Positions 40,509 through 52,950 are shown, counted from the first letter of the stretch. The stretch: DNA of 64,000 nucleotides from Paulinella micropora (GCA_009731375.1 BJOX01000027.1:1278792-1342791); one strand, 5' to 3'. The notes: generated from the letters alone by a model not told the origin. Program-made: numbers and translations.

Positions 40509-41853
40509 CTAACATATCGGCGTATTGCTTCGCTGCCGACTTGTGAAAGAGCCCGGAAAGATCTGAAAGGCAACCTCCCGCATGTCATCCACCTTTCGGG
40601 TCAGTAGTTTGGTTCTGTATGCCAGACCATCCTGCCTTGATCCTAATCGGAATGCCATGAGTGTTTTAGCCTGTCGACTGGGTATCGGTATGGGGTCATC
40701 GACCACCCTATCCAATACATCCCTCCACCACATCACGGTGGGGTGTATCGGGAGTATAATGGTAATGTCTTCGCCCCGATCCAACCTGTCAGCTAGGAGT
40801 TTCGGCACCTTCGACAGGTTCTTGGGCTGTATGGGCTCCGATCCCTTATACCATAGTTTTAACTTTTCCATCACATTATCGTCCTCTGTGAGGCGTTTAG
40901 ATGCATGGAAAACCAGGCTCGATTTGACCCTTATGAATTCAGGTGGCTGTTTCTGTCCACCTCCATATAGGTAGGTTTGGTCAAAGCCTTGCCATGATTC
41001 GTCCTGCTTCCGTAGCAGCAAGATTTGGGCCTCGCGCTCTGCTGCTAAATCCTCGACTGCTGCTAGGGTTAAGTATGGGGTATTCCGCCACATGTCGGCC
41101 CCTTCCATACTTAATTACATCCTGCCCTAATAAAAGCTGAGCTTCCATCATCTTCAGATCAGGTTTCCCCAGCACTATTGTTCCCGGGAAATCTGGCACC
41201 ACCAAGACGTGTATTGTGTATGTCATGCCAGTCGGGAATTCCACCGTCAACGGAATATGACCAATGATCGCACTTCGTCCTTGTGTCTGGCTAACTGGCG
41301 GTGGTGCGGGAGGTAACATGGGGGGTGGTAAGGGCGGTGGTGAGTAGATGGGCATGGTAAACTGTGGTGCTTGGTAAGTATGAGGTGGCGATGTCAAGCC
41401 CACCGGTGGTGGAGAATAAAACCCCGAAGTAGATTGTTGGGCATATGGGGTAGGGCTACCCCCCGCTGGAGAAGATGTAGATGTGTATGGGTTTGGAGAA
41501 TGTCGCGGCCCCTGGCTCCAATACGGGTTAGAGGAGCTCGATGAGCTCGACGACGATGACCAGTATGGGTTAGGTGAACTCGAGGGGGATCTCTGATAGG
41601 AGCTGGACCCCGTATAAGAGTGGTCTCCCCATGAGGTGGATGTGACGAAGGACAGTATGTCGAACTGTGGTTCGTTCGCCTTGGCCTGATTGTCCGGCAA
41701 TGACAATCCTACAGCCTGCATTGCTTGCAGCAGGATGTTTGCTCTCCGCATACGTTCGTCCTTGTCAGATTTAGGGCAGAATATCTTCTTCACAAAAGTT
41801 GCATCCCACGCGGATACTTCGACCAATCGGTCAACGCGAAAACTCTGAAGCAA
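40509..41853 (-). pseudogene. Ty3 Pro-rich and protease-like region
   Basis: A Ser/Pro/Tyr-rich linker (41640-41290, SSPNPYWSSSS-type) leads to a retropepsin-like end (IHVLVVPDFPGTIVLGKPDL, MMEAQLLLGQDVIKYG). The expected DSG/DTG active site is not seen. A charged helical segment (41108-40509) joins it to RT in another frame. Confidence 0.55.
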
Positions 41854-43636
41854 AATGCGCGATCATCGGCATCTTGTGCCTGTGACAAGACGCTGCGAAT
41901 GTATCTCTCCCCTGTTGTTCGACCTTTGGCAGTCGTTGCTCTAGCGATGCCCTTAAGGACTGCCACTAGTAACATCGCCAAATCAGCACGAACAAGGGGC
42001 GTGATCAACTTTTGTGGAAGGTCTACGATTTCGTTGTGGGGTACATCGGCTTCCCACATTCGTTCTGCCATTGCCGACACAAGGTCGGCGACAATAACAG
42101 GGTCGCACATGAAACCCCAATGGCTCCCTTGACGAATTGTTCAAGCAGGTAATGAGGTCGCATAGGAGGCTTCAAGTGTCCCCCTTGGATCAATTTACCC
42201 GCTTCTTCATCCCATTGGGGCCATTTGTGCGTTAACAAGTCTTGGGAGGCCCACCGACTGGCTTTATTGGCTAAGATCTGTTTCGTGTCGGCAGCTGTCA
42301 GGCTGAACTGCCCGATCGTACTGTCTAGACACGTGTAGCCCAATAAAAGCAAAATACCCTCGCCATAATCGATATTAACTTGCGGGTTATACTTGCCATA
42401 GTCGAAAGTTGTGGCATTGTCAAGCCGAGACAGAGCTCGTTCGACCAACTTGTCGTTCGCAGTCTTTTGTGGTTCAGTGGTGTTTGGAGGTCGGTTGTGT
42501 CCGCCACCCCCGCTGTTTCCCGGGGGCGGGACAATTACCGTCCTGTGAAAGAATACGAATGTCGTTCCCTCTGGGACGACAGTTGCTCTGCCATCATTAC
42601 CATATGTGACATGAACCTCGTTCGCTAGACGAATTCGGAGGATGTCACTGATGGTCTGTGCTACCAACTCGCACATGGCGAGGAAATTGCACCAGTAGAG
42701 CTTTACCGCCGGATGGGGGGCGATTTTCTTTTCCATTGCCTTTCCACCTCTAATAGCCTTCTCAAACACCATGGTGGCCTTGAAGTATTTAAACTTCGTT
42801 GCCATCCTACTCACCCAGGTCCACTGATGCTGTTCGATTGTATCAAGCAGCTCGGTAAGGGTGTCCCGGGCTTGTGCAGCTGCTGTTGAATCGTCCTCAG
42901 AGGGGAGAAGCTGTTTTTTCCAGCTCTTGTGCTCTGTGAGGGTGAGATTCCAAATTGCAACCGCAGCACTTAGGTTTCGTGCCGATACTATATTCCAAGC
43001 TTGTATCTCCGAGATAAAAACCAGCAACCCTGCCGAGTTGGGCCACTTTGTGTCTATAGCTAGTTCTTTATCTAGGTCTTGTGTGAAAGGAAAAGTGAGA
43101 GAGGGTTGCAGATCCTTTTTCTCGACGAATAAGGTATTCAGCAAAGCTGGATACCTTTGGTGGTTTATCTGCCACGCCTCGTCTAATAAGGAGTCACGCA
43201 CGGTTGCTAGAACCCTGTAGAGGTCCATAACATGATGTATGGTACCGGTACCATTTGCATTAAGGCTCGGATTGAACAAATGCATTAGTCCAATAGCCCC
43301 TTGTATCGAGGGCTCCTTGAACATACACCTGTACCAAGTCGCCTCCTTGTACATATTATTCGGGAAAATATGCATCGAGTTGTCGTTTAGGTTTGTCCCA
43401 TGTTCCTTGTCATCTAGAGGGTTGCCAGGCCATCCCTCTGCTGGGCCTCGGTATCGGTCCAGCACTACCTTCGTTTGAATTGCACGAGCCGGAATTACCA
43501 GCCCATTGTCGGGCCCTCTCCATGGGAAGCAAGGGACAGGTTCCTCCTGTACTTTGCTTCCTCCCCTTGCGGGAGTGGTACCGGTAAAACCGCCGCCTGT
43601 GGCGGGCGTGTCGTCATCGTCTGCGTCCTCAGACAT
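41790..43636 (-). CDS. Ty3 Gag-like structural protein
   Basis: 537 residues open from MSEDADDDDTPATGGGFTG (43636) to 42023, continuing in another frame 42110-41790. Helical regions such as GLLVFISEIQAWNIVSARNL fit a Gag capsid. No CCHC zinc knuckle was found. Its position, first after the 5' leader, supports Gag. Confidence 0.65.
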
Positions 43637-45078
43637 GTCTAGTTTTATTGCGATGGATGATCTCGTTGTAGAGCCTATCCACGCAATTTTCAGTGTGCTC
43701 CTGAGGGGTCGAGACGAGCAGAGTCGTATGTTCTCGTGTGTGTGAGTGTGCTGTTATGTTTGTTTTTGTTGTCGTGTGTTCTGTTCACTGTGTCGTCAAT
43801 GCTTGTGTCAAGCGTGATGTTATACAACACAACAACCAACTCACACCCAACACAACAATCAACAGATAACAGTCAAGGGATTGGTGGACTCACCCTCCCC
43901 CTCTGTCGGGGGAAGCCTTGCTGCTCCTTCTGCCAAGCCAGACGATGTGTACGTGTGCACCCTGGCAATACACAACAAATTTCCTGCAACTCTGTAACCA
44001 CCTTTCTGATGACACAACCGAAAAAGTACAAAAAGGTTTTTGATGATTCCTTCTGGGCTCTGCCCAATGGATCACCTTATTCCTTTCCTTTTTCAAGAAG
44101 GAGTCTTTTTCCCACTCAAAGAACAACCTTCGTTTGTTTTGTCTGATTGTGGTAGGTAGGTTTGTGAGTGTTGTAGTGTATGTTTTTGTGTGTGTATGTA
44201 CCGAGTGCTGTAGACTCTTCACACACTTGTTGTCGATTGTCTTGGAAGCCACTCGGTATCAGAGTTCTTGTCCTTGCTGACCTATATGACACCACACAAC
44301 ACGTTTGGAGTGTTTGAGTGTGATGTGGGGTGTGTGTTTCGTTGTTTGTGAGCAAAAATAAAAATCGTTCCCAAAACACACTCCTTTTTAGCCTCCCTGT
44401 CTTCAATTTACACTCAATTCCCCCGGCCTATGTCTTAATAGACTTGCCTACCACCCCTTTGAGAGATGGCTACATTCTTTGGTGTGGGATGGGTGTTGTT
44501 TGTATAAACAGGTTTTATGCCAAGGAATAGGATTCTGTATGTGTGTTGTTTGTTTGTTTTTCTTCTGCCTCTTTGCACGTGTTGACGTGTCAACAACGTT
44601 TATGTGTGTTACGTGTTTGTGGCAGTACAAACAAGAGTTAGAGCGTGTAATTGTTGGTTATTCTCCTCGTGAGGAGTATGTGTAGGTATACGTGTAGGAG
44701 TGTTGACAGAACTGATAGGAGGGTGTTTTCCCTTTCCTTGTGTGTGTTTGTTAAGCACTCCTCAGGCTCGACAATGTGTCGACAATCACACTAGTACGAG
44801 CCCCCAATGTTTCTGTCCCACTGAGTACACTTTCTATGCCCCTTACACACTCCAAACACACTGCTTGAGGAGTCAAAATCGTGTACACAACGAGTGTCTT
44901 GCCGTGCCGCTTTGTGGGCCTCTGTGCAAGATTTCACTGTTGTTTTTGTGCACTGCGAGCTTCTAACACCTCCCCAACTCCTTTCCTACACTCCTCCACT
45001 ACCTTTCCTTCTTTCTTTGCTTAGGGGAGTGGCTTTTTTCAAATTGATGAAATGAAATTTGGAGGATATAAAAATCTA
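43637..45078 (-). other. Ty3 5' leader, 1.44 kb
   Basis: G/T-rich sequence between the primer-binding site and Gag start. It is unusually long, with TGTTTGTTTGT-like runs, and has no coding sequence I accept. Confidence 0.55.
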
Positions 45079-45091
45079 GGCTGGGACTCCA
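45079..45091 (-). promoter_or_regulatory. tRNA primer-binding site
   Basis: Minus strand TGGAGTCCCAGCC, complementary to a tRNA 3' end (...CCA), one base from the 5' LTR end. Confidence 0.75.
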
Positions 45092-45092
45092 C

Positions 45093-45470
45093 TTTTGTCG
45101 GTTATAATCAAAAGATATTATTTAATACAAGCCGGGGTATTTATCATCCAATTCCACAGCACTCTGAAAATAACCTAATCTTCCTCCTCTACAAAAAGAG
45201 GAAACCAGTATGGAGGAAAATGTAGGAGACTGTCAGAGCCAAGCAACAAAAAGGAAAAAGAGAGGCATTTCCTAGTGTCACCCCTAACGATAATATTATA
45301 CGGCTTAAAAAAGTAGTACCGGTTATGAATCGTAATATTATCGTTTTCAACCGGCTCAAAAGTATATAAATAAAAACGGATATAACTACATCTTAAAGAG
45401 ATATACTTCTATACATTACTGTGTATAGGGGTATAAGAAAAGGTCGCATATTTACCTATCTGCGCTTACA
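45093..45470 (-). repeat. Ty3 5' LTR (378 bp, unoccupied)
   Basis: TTTTGTCGGTTATAATC to GCGCTTACA. On the transcribed strand it starts TGTAAGCGC and ends CCGACAAAA. It holds the single ACAG where the 3' LTR has the piggyBac-like insertion. Confidence 0.92.
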
Positions 45471-45474
45471 CGCC

Positions 45475-46660
45475 CATCGTTGAACTGAGCGCAGGACACT
45501 TGAAGAGATGTGTAGTCAATGATGTCTGCAGCATTTCTTCAACGGTAAAAGGGCTTAGTGAGAGTCAAGTTCTTGGTGACACATTGATTCAGAAAGATGA
45601 AGCGGCCCAGTTCCAATATGTCACACTCGCCTCAGCTTCTCACATGCCGCTTCGTTTTCAGCTCAACGCAAAGCAAGCATTCTTCAAGCATTATATACTA
45701 CATTAAAAGTCGTTTAGTGGGAACTTGAAAATATTAGGAAATCTTTGCAACTTCGTTGATTATGTAAATACCCGGTCACTCACGGACCTAATACCTTAGA
45801 CGCCGGTTTGCTGAGATGCTCCGTTAGAAGCCACGATACCAATCGACACTTTTAATCCGCACGTAGATAGCAGAACTGACAAACTCAAAGGTAATAATGA
45901 AACTGAAATAAAGTCCGCACGACTGTAATTATTACTCAATGGTCAGTGTCCAATCCTGAATGCCAATATGGACCGTTACGTCCGTTACAATAATTGGCTA
46001 GACCATACGGTCATTCTACTATACGAATAAATTACTTCCCAGTCACAAAGCAATTACTAAAAGTAAAAACGTAGTTATCCTACCAACGCTCCTCCTTAGT
46101 TCTATGTCGATATTGTAAAGTACCAATCAATACGTCTACGATTAATAACTATTACAAATGCGATAATAGCATCCATTCCCATTAGTAATGAAATGGTGTT
46201 CTGTCACAAAACTCGTAAATTACCAACACTGTAAGTCCGCCGTTGCCGCCTCGTTGTCTAGTTGACATCTCGATCAAGTCGATTAAGGCTTCCTCATAGG
46301 TCCTCCAAGTTGATCATACTCGTACGTAACTAAATTACATTACTGACTCGCTGAGTCACATATAATTAATAAATAATACCATTCCGCCATAATACAACTA
46401 CTCGATGTACAGTCGGCTCCGATCGCTCAAGTACTTTCCCGCTCTCGTTGCAATGTGACCGATGGTGGTTCGATCGATCCGCGCTTCACATTCACACTCG
46501 ACTTACACTTCGACGGGAACAACGCCAAAATATGCCGCTCAACTACCTGCGCAAAATACTTCCTGCACACTTCATAGAGAGAAAACTCACAAAAGAACAA
46601 CATGAGTTGGCTTTGCGTAAATTTGCGTGAGTTTGCAGACTTGAAATGTAAAATTATGGA
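45475..46660. other. Unique sequence, no gene recognised
   Basis: Right flank of the Ty3 element: AT-rich, with short open frames lacking recognisable motifs (e.g. 45500-45706). Confidence 0.5.
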
Positions 46661-46667
46661 TCAAGTG

Positions 46668-47534
46668 TTACCATAAATTTACTAACGAGATATTCGATTG
46701 ATCTTTAGGAACATGTTTGGTTAGTATGTCTGCAATTTGTTTTTTAGTTCCTACCTTTACAAACTTAATCTCATTGTCTCTCTGTGCATGATGAATGAAA
46801 TGCAGTTCTAAGGGTAAGTGTTTAGTACGTGGTCCTGACATTCCCCTCTCTGCTGCTAAAATAGTTTGTGCATTATCTTCATAAAGCTCAATCGGCCCTT
46901 TTTGTGCTATACCTAACTCTTCTGTGATGTGTCTGATAGCCACTCCTTCCCGTATGCACTCTGCTGCTGCGAAAATTTCCGCATCATTAGAACTTAGTGC
47001 AATTCTAGTTTGTCGTTTCGATAACCAAGCTACCGGGTCTCCACCCCAAAGCACTACATAACCTGTACGTGACTTTCCGGTTTTCTTATAGACCTTATGC
47101 GCAGCATCTGGCCACAAAGTAATCTTGGGGTACGTCCTTCCTTCTTGCGACGATTTAGGTCCGTGAAATGCAATACCGCGATACGAACTTTTCAGATATC
47201 TGAAGATCCTACCTAGTAAAGCATAGGCAAGTCCTGGATTTACTGTTTGCATCACGCTAGCTGCATTCAGTGCTTGATCTGCATCTGGACGTGTCATCTT
47301 AGTTAGAAACAAAAGTTTACCTACCAGACTAGGAATTGAATGCTTTCTAAGTGCGCTTGTCTCTGCCATGGGTTCGGACTCATGTTCTGCACTAGGAGTA
47401 CTAACTGGTCTGACATCGGCATATCCCACATCCTTTAAAATCGGTTTCTGATACTTATTCTGATGTAATAAAATGCGTCCTCCTTCCTGAACTATTAGTA
47501 TCTCTATCCATTTAAACTCCTTAGCCACTCCCAA
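46668..47534 (-). CDS. Ty1/copia RT end and RNase H
   Basis: 288 residues open. The RT thumb-connection (PVSTPSAEHESEPMAET; SLVGKLLFLTKMTRPDADQA) is followed by RNase H with WPDAAHKVYKKTGKSRTGYV, LSSNDAEIFAAAECIREGVA and IELYEDNAQTILAAERGM, then TKHLPLELHFIHHAQRDNEI. This is copia-type RNase H and is the best-preserved part of the element. Confidence 0.88.
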   Translation of the reverse strand: MGVAKEFKWIEILIVQEGGRILLHQNKYQKPILKDVGYADVRPVSTPSAEHESEPMAETSALRKHSIPSLVGKLLFLTKMTRPDADQALNAASVMQTVNPGLAYALLGRIFRYLKSSYRGIAFHGPKSSQEGRTYPKITLWPDAAHKVYKKTGKSRTGYVVLWGGDPVAWLSKRQTRIALSSNDAEIFAAAECIREGVAIRHITEELGIAQKGPIELYEDNAQTILAAERGMSGPRTKHLPLELHFIHHAQRDNEIKFVKVGTKKQIADILTKHVPKDQSNISLVNLW

Positions 47535-47579
47535 ATGCTTAAGAGGATAAAACTTTTCTAGTTACTAGCGAAACGGTCA

Positions 47580-48360
47580 TACCCTTGTTCGTTAGGGGCT
47601 GAGAAAATAAGATCGTCTACATGGAAAATACCTATGATAGCATCTTATCGGCTTATCTTTTTCAACGAACATACATAAATCAGAGTCTAGTAACCTGAAT
47701 CCTAATTCCTCTAACTTAGGGGCTAAGATCTCATACCATCTCCTACCAGCTTGCGGCGCGCCATACAGAGCTCCATCTACTCTCCATATCATGCCTTCAT
47801 GCTCTTCACTGTCTCATGATCCCATCGGGTGCGTAAGCATAAACAGGATCATGCATTGCATTTAGATAAGCATTTCTGAAGTCTATGCCGTATAGCTTAT
47901 GTCCATGCCATGCTGCAAGCTTAGACAAAAAGAGTAATGAGCGATGCGCGGCACAGGGTACAAACAATTGATCTGGGTTATAGCTAACTCCTGGCTCTAG
48001 CATATCTCCCCGTAAAGCTAAGCTTGACTTGATGAACTTACGTCCCTTTTCGTCTAGTTTGACTTTATGTACCCACGTTAGTCTCACTATTTTTACTCCT
48101 TTTTCTTTCGCTTCCTTAGGGCTTACCCACGTGTAAGTGTTAAAAGACCTTAGAGCTTCGATCTCTTTATCCATTCCTGCTTTCAACTCTTTCGCGGCTA
48201 ATCCCTCATCAACGATTGCCTTTGGTACCTTCAATGTCAGGTACAGTAACGCAGTGGTTTGATCCCATACGATACTTTCTGCGGACATCTCGGGATGCTC
48301 TAGTTCACCGACGGGTCTTATCCTATCTATCAGATACTTTCTAATTTCGCTATCTAACAT
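47580..48360 (-). pseudogene. Ty1/copia reverse transcriptase, frameshifted
   Basis: MDKEIEALRSFNTYTWVSPK, VKIVRLTWVHKVKLDEKGR, AWHGHKLYGIDFRNAYLNAM (motif A Asp), ALYGAPQAGRRWYEIL and the catalytic FHVDDLIFSA at about 47597-47629. Frames break near 47800 and 47640. Confidence 0.85.
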
Positions 48361-49004
48361 CTTTTCTACTTGACAAAACTACGAAGTGACTGGGCTTATG
48401 TATCTTACGGACTTTAAGTCTCTCTCCCTTCTCGCATGGTTCTAAGACTTTTCCTTCTCTCTTTACTGATTGCCAGTTGTCTCCATATTCTTCGTTTGCA
48501 CATTCTTCTCCGAAAGCTACTCCCTGCACACTAACACTCTCTCCTGTCAATGTAGCTGCTTTTACTGCTGCCTTCTTTTCTGGATGTGGTTGTGTAACTG
48601 GTATCCTAACCTTTGTTTCTCGTTTCCCTCTCACTATGTTAGCTGATGTGATTTTGTCACTTAGTGGGCGCGTCTCCCTCTACGTAACTCCTACTAGGGT
48701 GGTCTGCTTCGGGGCTTTGCGCCTCGTTATAACGATGTGACGGGTGTTACCCCATCATCCTTGTCGTCAGCTAGTTCTACCTTCGACTCTGATGAGAGAC
48801 AGGAATCTGGACGGTGAATATCTTTTTCTTCCTGTAACTCCTCATGTTTGTCTAACTCCCCTCTCATCTTTAAATTCGGGTTCGTTTAACGGCTGTTCTA
48901 GCTGTACGGTGTCACTACTTTCCCCCTCATTCCTCGTCGTCCCATCTAACTTCTCTGGGTGGGTGAGCATTCTTACCAACTACATTGGTAAGCTCATCCC
49001 AAAC
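48361..49004 (-). pseudogene. Ty1/copia integrase-RT linker, degenerate
   Basis: Charged, poorly conserved linker between integrase and RT. Includes a short open frame at 48350-48634 (MRGKRETKVRIPVTQPHPEK). No motif. Confidence 0.45.
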
Positions 49005-49582
49005 TCAGTATAGTTCCTTAAATGCATCGTATCCAAGTAACATTACACGCTTTCCCCTATAGTTGCCTTTGCCTACCTGCTTTCCTATGTACATTACACA
49101 TAAACATCCTTTAGGCTTCAGTTGTCGGATAGCTGGCTTGTAGCTTAGACATTGCTCAAAAGGGGAATTGCTCTTTCTAGATCCTGTCATCATCGGCAGA
49201 ATGTTGTGCAAGGTTGTGGCAGTATGTTCCATATCTGCCCAAAACTGTGGAGGCAAGTTGGCCTCGTACCGCATGGCCCGGGCTGGTCCGGCTGTGATAA
49301 TTGACCCTTCTCAGCTATAGGATTGCAATCTTTATCACCTGGAGCACTAGTCTTCCAAATGAATTGAAGCGGCTTGCACCACTCTATGATTTCAGTTGGG
49401 ACATCGAATTCATTATCACAAGTGATCTGTCTGACTTTCCTTCCTGTCTGCATCTCAAACCATGCTACAGCTTGCTTCAAATACTCTACGAACTCGTTCT
49501 TGTAACATAAGTAAAAATCCTTGATGTACCCCGAGTAATCATCTGTTACGTAAAATTTATTGTATTTACAGTGAATTGACAT
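49005..49582 (-). pseudogene. Ty1/copia integrase, frameshifted
   Basis: Core Asp in YVTDDYSGYIKDFY and ITCDNEFDVPTEIIEW. After a frame change comes ANLPPQFWADMEHTATTLHN and KGCLCVMYIGKQVGKGNYRG, the copia integrase C-terminus. The third catalytic Glu region is scrambled by the break near 49270. Confidence 0.8.
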
Positions 49583-49605
49583 GACCGCCCATGGTCAGGA
49601 AGTAT

Positions 49606-50124
49606 CTACATGCAAAATCTCACAAAGGTAACTCGCTCTCCTAATTCTTTTAGCATTAAAACTCCCATCATACAGGCTTCGCAAAATCTAACTCTATCTT
49701 CGCTTCCTGTCACTTTTCTACCCATTGCCTTGCATAATACATATGTCTTTGGTAATTCTTTATGACCACTACACTGATGTATGACATAAATGTCAATTGG
49801 TTTACCTTTCTCACCTTTCTCAGGATACATAGCGTATAGCACCTGCCTCTAGTTTCCTAGTTCTCACTTACTCTCGCTTGTTTGCTATCTTTTTCTCTCT
49901 CGTTGGGGATTCCCGCCCCGCTTACACTGTCTTTCTTTCACTTTGGGGTTGTAACGCTCGTTTATGTTGAGCGGCTTATCATTTTCATTGTCCCAGCGGT
50001 AGAGCATGCCAGGTGTAAGTCTCCCCCTCACTATCACTTCATTTTCTTTTATTCTTATGAGGTGTTTGAGTATTAGAAGTTGCTCGTTCTGGTGAATGAT
50101 AGATTGATGGTGGTTGTGGTCCAT
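49606..50124 (-). pseudogene. Ty1/copia pre-integrase zinc domain and upstream
   Basis: CSGHKELPKTYVLCKAMGRK followed by CEACMMG is a GAG-pre-integrase HHCC-like pattern. The segment at 50124-49885 (RLTPGMLYRWDNENDKPLNI) may be the upstream Pol part. LTRs were not recognised. Confidence 0.6.
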
Positions 50125-50159
50125 GTTTCATGTGGACATGACTCAGTGTTAACCGGTAC

Positions 50160-50835
50160 CCTAGTGTCTAACAACATAAATTTTTTTACTAAAACTGACT
50201 TTCCTGATCAATAGATTCTTGTCAATCGTGCTTCCCCCATGTCTCTCACCGTACTCTCTCAGTTTCCGGTGACTAAGCTGACGGATTCTATCTCTCGAAC
50301 GTTGCGCAAGATGTGGTGTACAAGCTGTCTCTTGACAATCCACTGTCCTGCATGCACTCTGTCGCCTGTTTGCTGCTGTGTCTCTGCTAGCTGCATGCGA
50401 TATGTGCAACTCATGCATTCTGTCGCTTGCTACTTGCTGCTGCGTCAGCGTTGTGATGAGTGGTGTGTGTGATAGTACACACACCCCACTAGCCAAGCTA
50501 GCTAACACTGCTGTCGGCCAGTGCCAGCTTGCTTCAAACAATTTTACTGAGAAATAGTTATTTTTATATAATATTTTTCAGAAAAATCGCACTTATGAGA
50601 CTGGTCCGGTGCCACCGCTCACCATAAAAACACTGGTGCGCACCGGTGACTACAAAACTACATATAACACAGCTGGTAGCACCACCGAAGGTAATTACAC
50701 TAATTGTGGATGCTGATCACGAATGTAACTTTTCCCTGTGTGGATCGGGACAAAAAAGCAATAGATTATCACACTAGTGCAAAATTAGCATTTTGTTTTA
50801 TCAGGCCTATCGACAATTGATTTAAACTTATTTAC
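50160..50835. other. Unique sequence, nothing recognised
   Basis: No coding or RNA gene supported. Repeated CTGCATGC and GCTGC motifs at 50340-50450. Confidence 0.4.
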
Positions 50836-50983
50836 ATATGTATGTATGTATGTATGTGTGTATGTATGTATGTAATTGTATGTATGTATGTACATATGCA
50901 CGTATGTATGGTATGTATGTATGTCATGTATCTATGTATATATGTATGTATGTATATGTGTATGTATGTATGTATGTATATCG
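50836..50983. repeat. (TATG)n microsatellite, inverted copy of the left Polinton flank
   Basis: With 50984-51030 this is the reverse complement of about 2900-3040, including the ACATATGCACGTATGTATGG interruption. Confidence 0.8.
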
Positions 50984-50989
50984 ATACAG

Positions 50990-51026
50990 ACCACATAATC
51001 AGTGAGGACATGGTGCTTGCACTCAC
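50990..51026 (+). CDS. Second copy of the HIISEDMVLALT exon-like segment
   Basis: Acceptor-like CGATACAG precedes ACCACATAATCAGTGAGGAC. It is the inverse of the segment at 2857-2937 and diverges after CTCACG. Confidence 0.35.
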
Positions 51027-51167
51027 GAAAAGCTGCTAAAGCCGCCTCCATGTTTGTTTTTGTTTGCGTGCAACTTATTCCAAACCGGCCGGCGCGGACA
51101 TGGTCTGAGCGCTAGCGCTCCCATTCCATACAAATGCCTTTTTCTCTCGTATCTTTTCCTCCATACT

Positions 51168-51275
51168 CAGATTTTAGTTTAGCAACTCAGAGATTTTTTT
51201 AGCAGATTCTAGATTTTTAGCAACTCAGATATTTTAGCAGATTCTAGATTTTTAGCACTCAGAGATTTTAGCAGT
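51168..51275. repeat. Short minisatellite (TTTTTAGCAactCAGA)n
   Basis: Alternating TTTAGCAACTCAGAGAT and TTTAGCAGATTCTAGAT units, about five in all. Confidence 0.7.
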
Positions 51276-52007
51276 GAAAAAGGCAAACCAAAGTGGTGGT
51301 CCCAGGGAGAGAAAACAGCAGACCAAATGGCAATTAATAGCCTATGCAGTAGTCTGTTTTGGCCAGCTTTCGAGTCAGTTACACGAGTTCGCCAGACGCG
51401 TCTCTTTTTTTTTCCCTTTTGTTTTCTTTGTTCTTTTTCGTTTTTCTTATTTGCTGCTGCCTGTTAGGTTTGGGCTTGTTCATGCATGGCACTACTGTAT
51501 GTTTATGGCTGTGGCTTGTGGAGTTTCTTCTGGTCTATGAGGGGGGTGGGGTGCGGAGTGGTTTGGCTCGACTAGCTTGAGGCTGCATGTCTATGAGGTT
51601 GCCAGGCTTGGGCTGGTCCTTATGGATTTTGCAGCACTCGGCATAATCGCGTCGCGAGTACGCCACGTCGAGCCTTACTACGCTCTGCACACCACCCTCC
51701 TGGCTACGATGGCCCATGGGTGCGAGTGAATTGCGTTAGGTGCTGCAGTTTCCTTAAGGGCTGTCTCACTGACTGATCTCACTTGCGCCCATTGTTAGTT
51801 ATGTCTTATCTCTGCTGGCGCTTTCCGCTCTTGCCTTCTAGTTCAGTATCGTCTCCCTTGCCCCTGTCTGGCCTTGTGTTTGTTTGTTTGTGTTTGCTTT
51901 TGGTATTTGTCGCTGCCTCTGTTGTTGTCTTTTTGTATTGTTTTTGTTTCTTTTGTTTCGTTTGTTTTTTGTTTCTTTGCGGTGCTATAAGCTAGATGAT
52001 GGGACTG
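51276..52007. other. Unique T-rich sequence, nothing recognised
   Basis: Pyrimidine-rich stretches with short open frames but no motif. Possibly intronic. Confidence 0.4.
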
Positions 52008-52161
<154 letters not shown>

Positions 52162-52543
52162 CTAGTTTATGTCTGTAAACCTGATGACATAAAGGAATAC
52201 AAAAGGTTGTTGCTTTGAAATTGTACTCATATTGAGATTCAACATTTTGACATCGTAAAACAAAATTTTCGCTGCTGGTGCCATCCTGCTTCCTGCTTCC
52301 TGTTTCCTGCTTCCTACAGGAATCCTGCTTCCTTCTTCCTCCTCCCTGGGCCTCCCAGGGCCTCCCTCCTCCTCCTTCCTGCTTCTCTCGCTTTTGCCGC
52401 CTTCCACGCTTGATTCATTCACTGTGTGTGTGTGTGTATGCATGCATCCTTGCGTGTATGTTTTTGCGTATATGTGTGCGCAACGCATATATGTGCATGT
52501 TTACGTACGTACGTGCATCAACAAAAGGAACGAAGGATTTTTT

Positions 52544-52626
52544 TTTTTTTTTTTTTTTTTTTGGGGGGGGGGGGGGCAGGGGGGAAGGAAAAAAAAAAAA
52601 AAAAAAAATTTTTTTTNNNNNNNNNN
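52544..52626. repeat. Homopolymer runs and N gap
   Basis: T, G, A and T runs in succession before the N10 gap at 52617-52626; probably low-quality sequence. Confidence 0.85.
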
Positions 52627-52785
52627 TACATATGTTACATACATACATACATACATACATACACACTTACATACATACTTATATACATACATACATACTT
52701 ACATACATACATACATACATACACATACATACATACATACATACATGCACATACATACATACATACATAACATACATAACATACA

Positions 52786-52816
<31 letters not shown>

Positions 52817-52950
52817 CGTACATACATACATAGATGCATACATACATACATGCATGCATGCATACATACATACATACATAGATAACATACGTGTGTACAT
52901 ACACATATACATACATAGATACATACATACGTACGTACATACATACATAG
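52627..52950. repeat. (TACA)n microsatellite
   Basis: Mostly TACA/CATA with ATGC interruptions, running directly up to a Glu/Arg-rich exon-like segment. Confidence 0.95.

Larger units (their letters stand above)
28968..45470 (-). mobile_element. Large Ty3/gypsy retrotransposon, minus strand, with nested element
   Basis: Direct terminal repeats are at 45093-45470 (5' LTR) and 28968-32018 (3' LTR, split by a DNA transposon). A primer-binding site TGGAGTCCCAGCC lies one base inside the 5' LTR. A polypurine tract (reverse complement of 32019-32032) abuts the 3' LTR. CGCC flanks both ends (28964-28967 and 45471-45474), a candidate 4-bp target duplication. Gag, RT, RNase H and DDE integrase follow in Ty3 order, so it is gypsy-type. 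Without the insertion it is about 13.8 kb, very long, with about 5 kb beyond integrase. Multiple frameshifts show it is dead. Confidence 0.92.

Noticed and set aside
44100-45000. Short Cys-rich frames in the Ty3 leader as small secreted proteins
   Set aside because: They lie in GT-rich leader sequence with no consistent frame or motif.
52263-52410. CCTGCTTCC-rich segment as a gene
   Set aside because: Short degenerate tandem repeat; any open frame is compositional.
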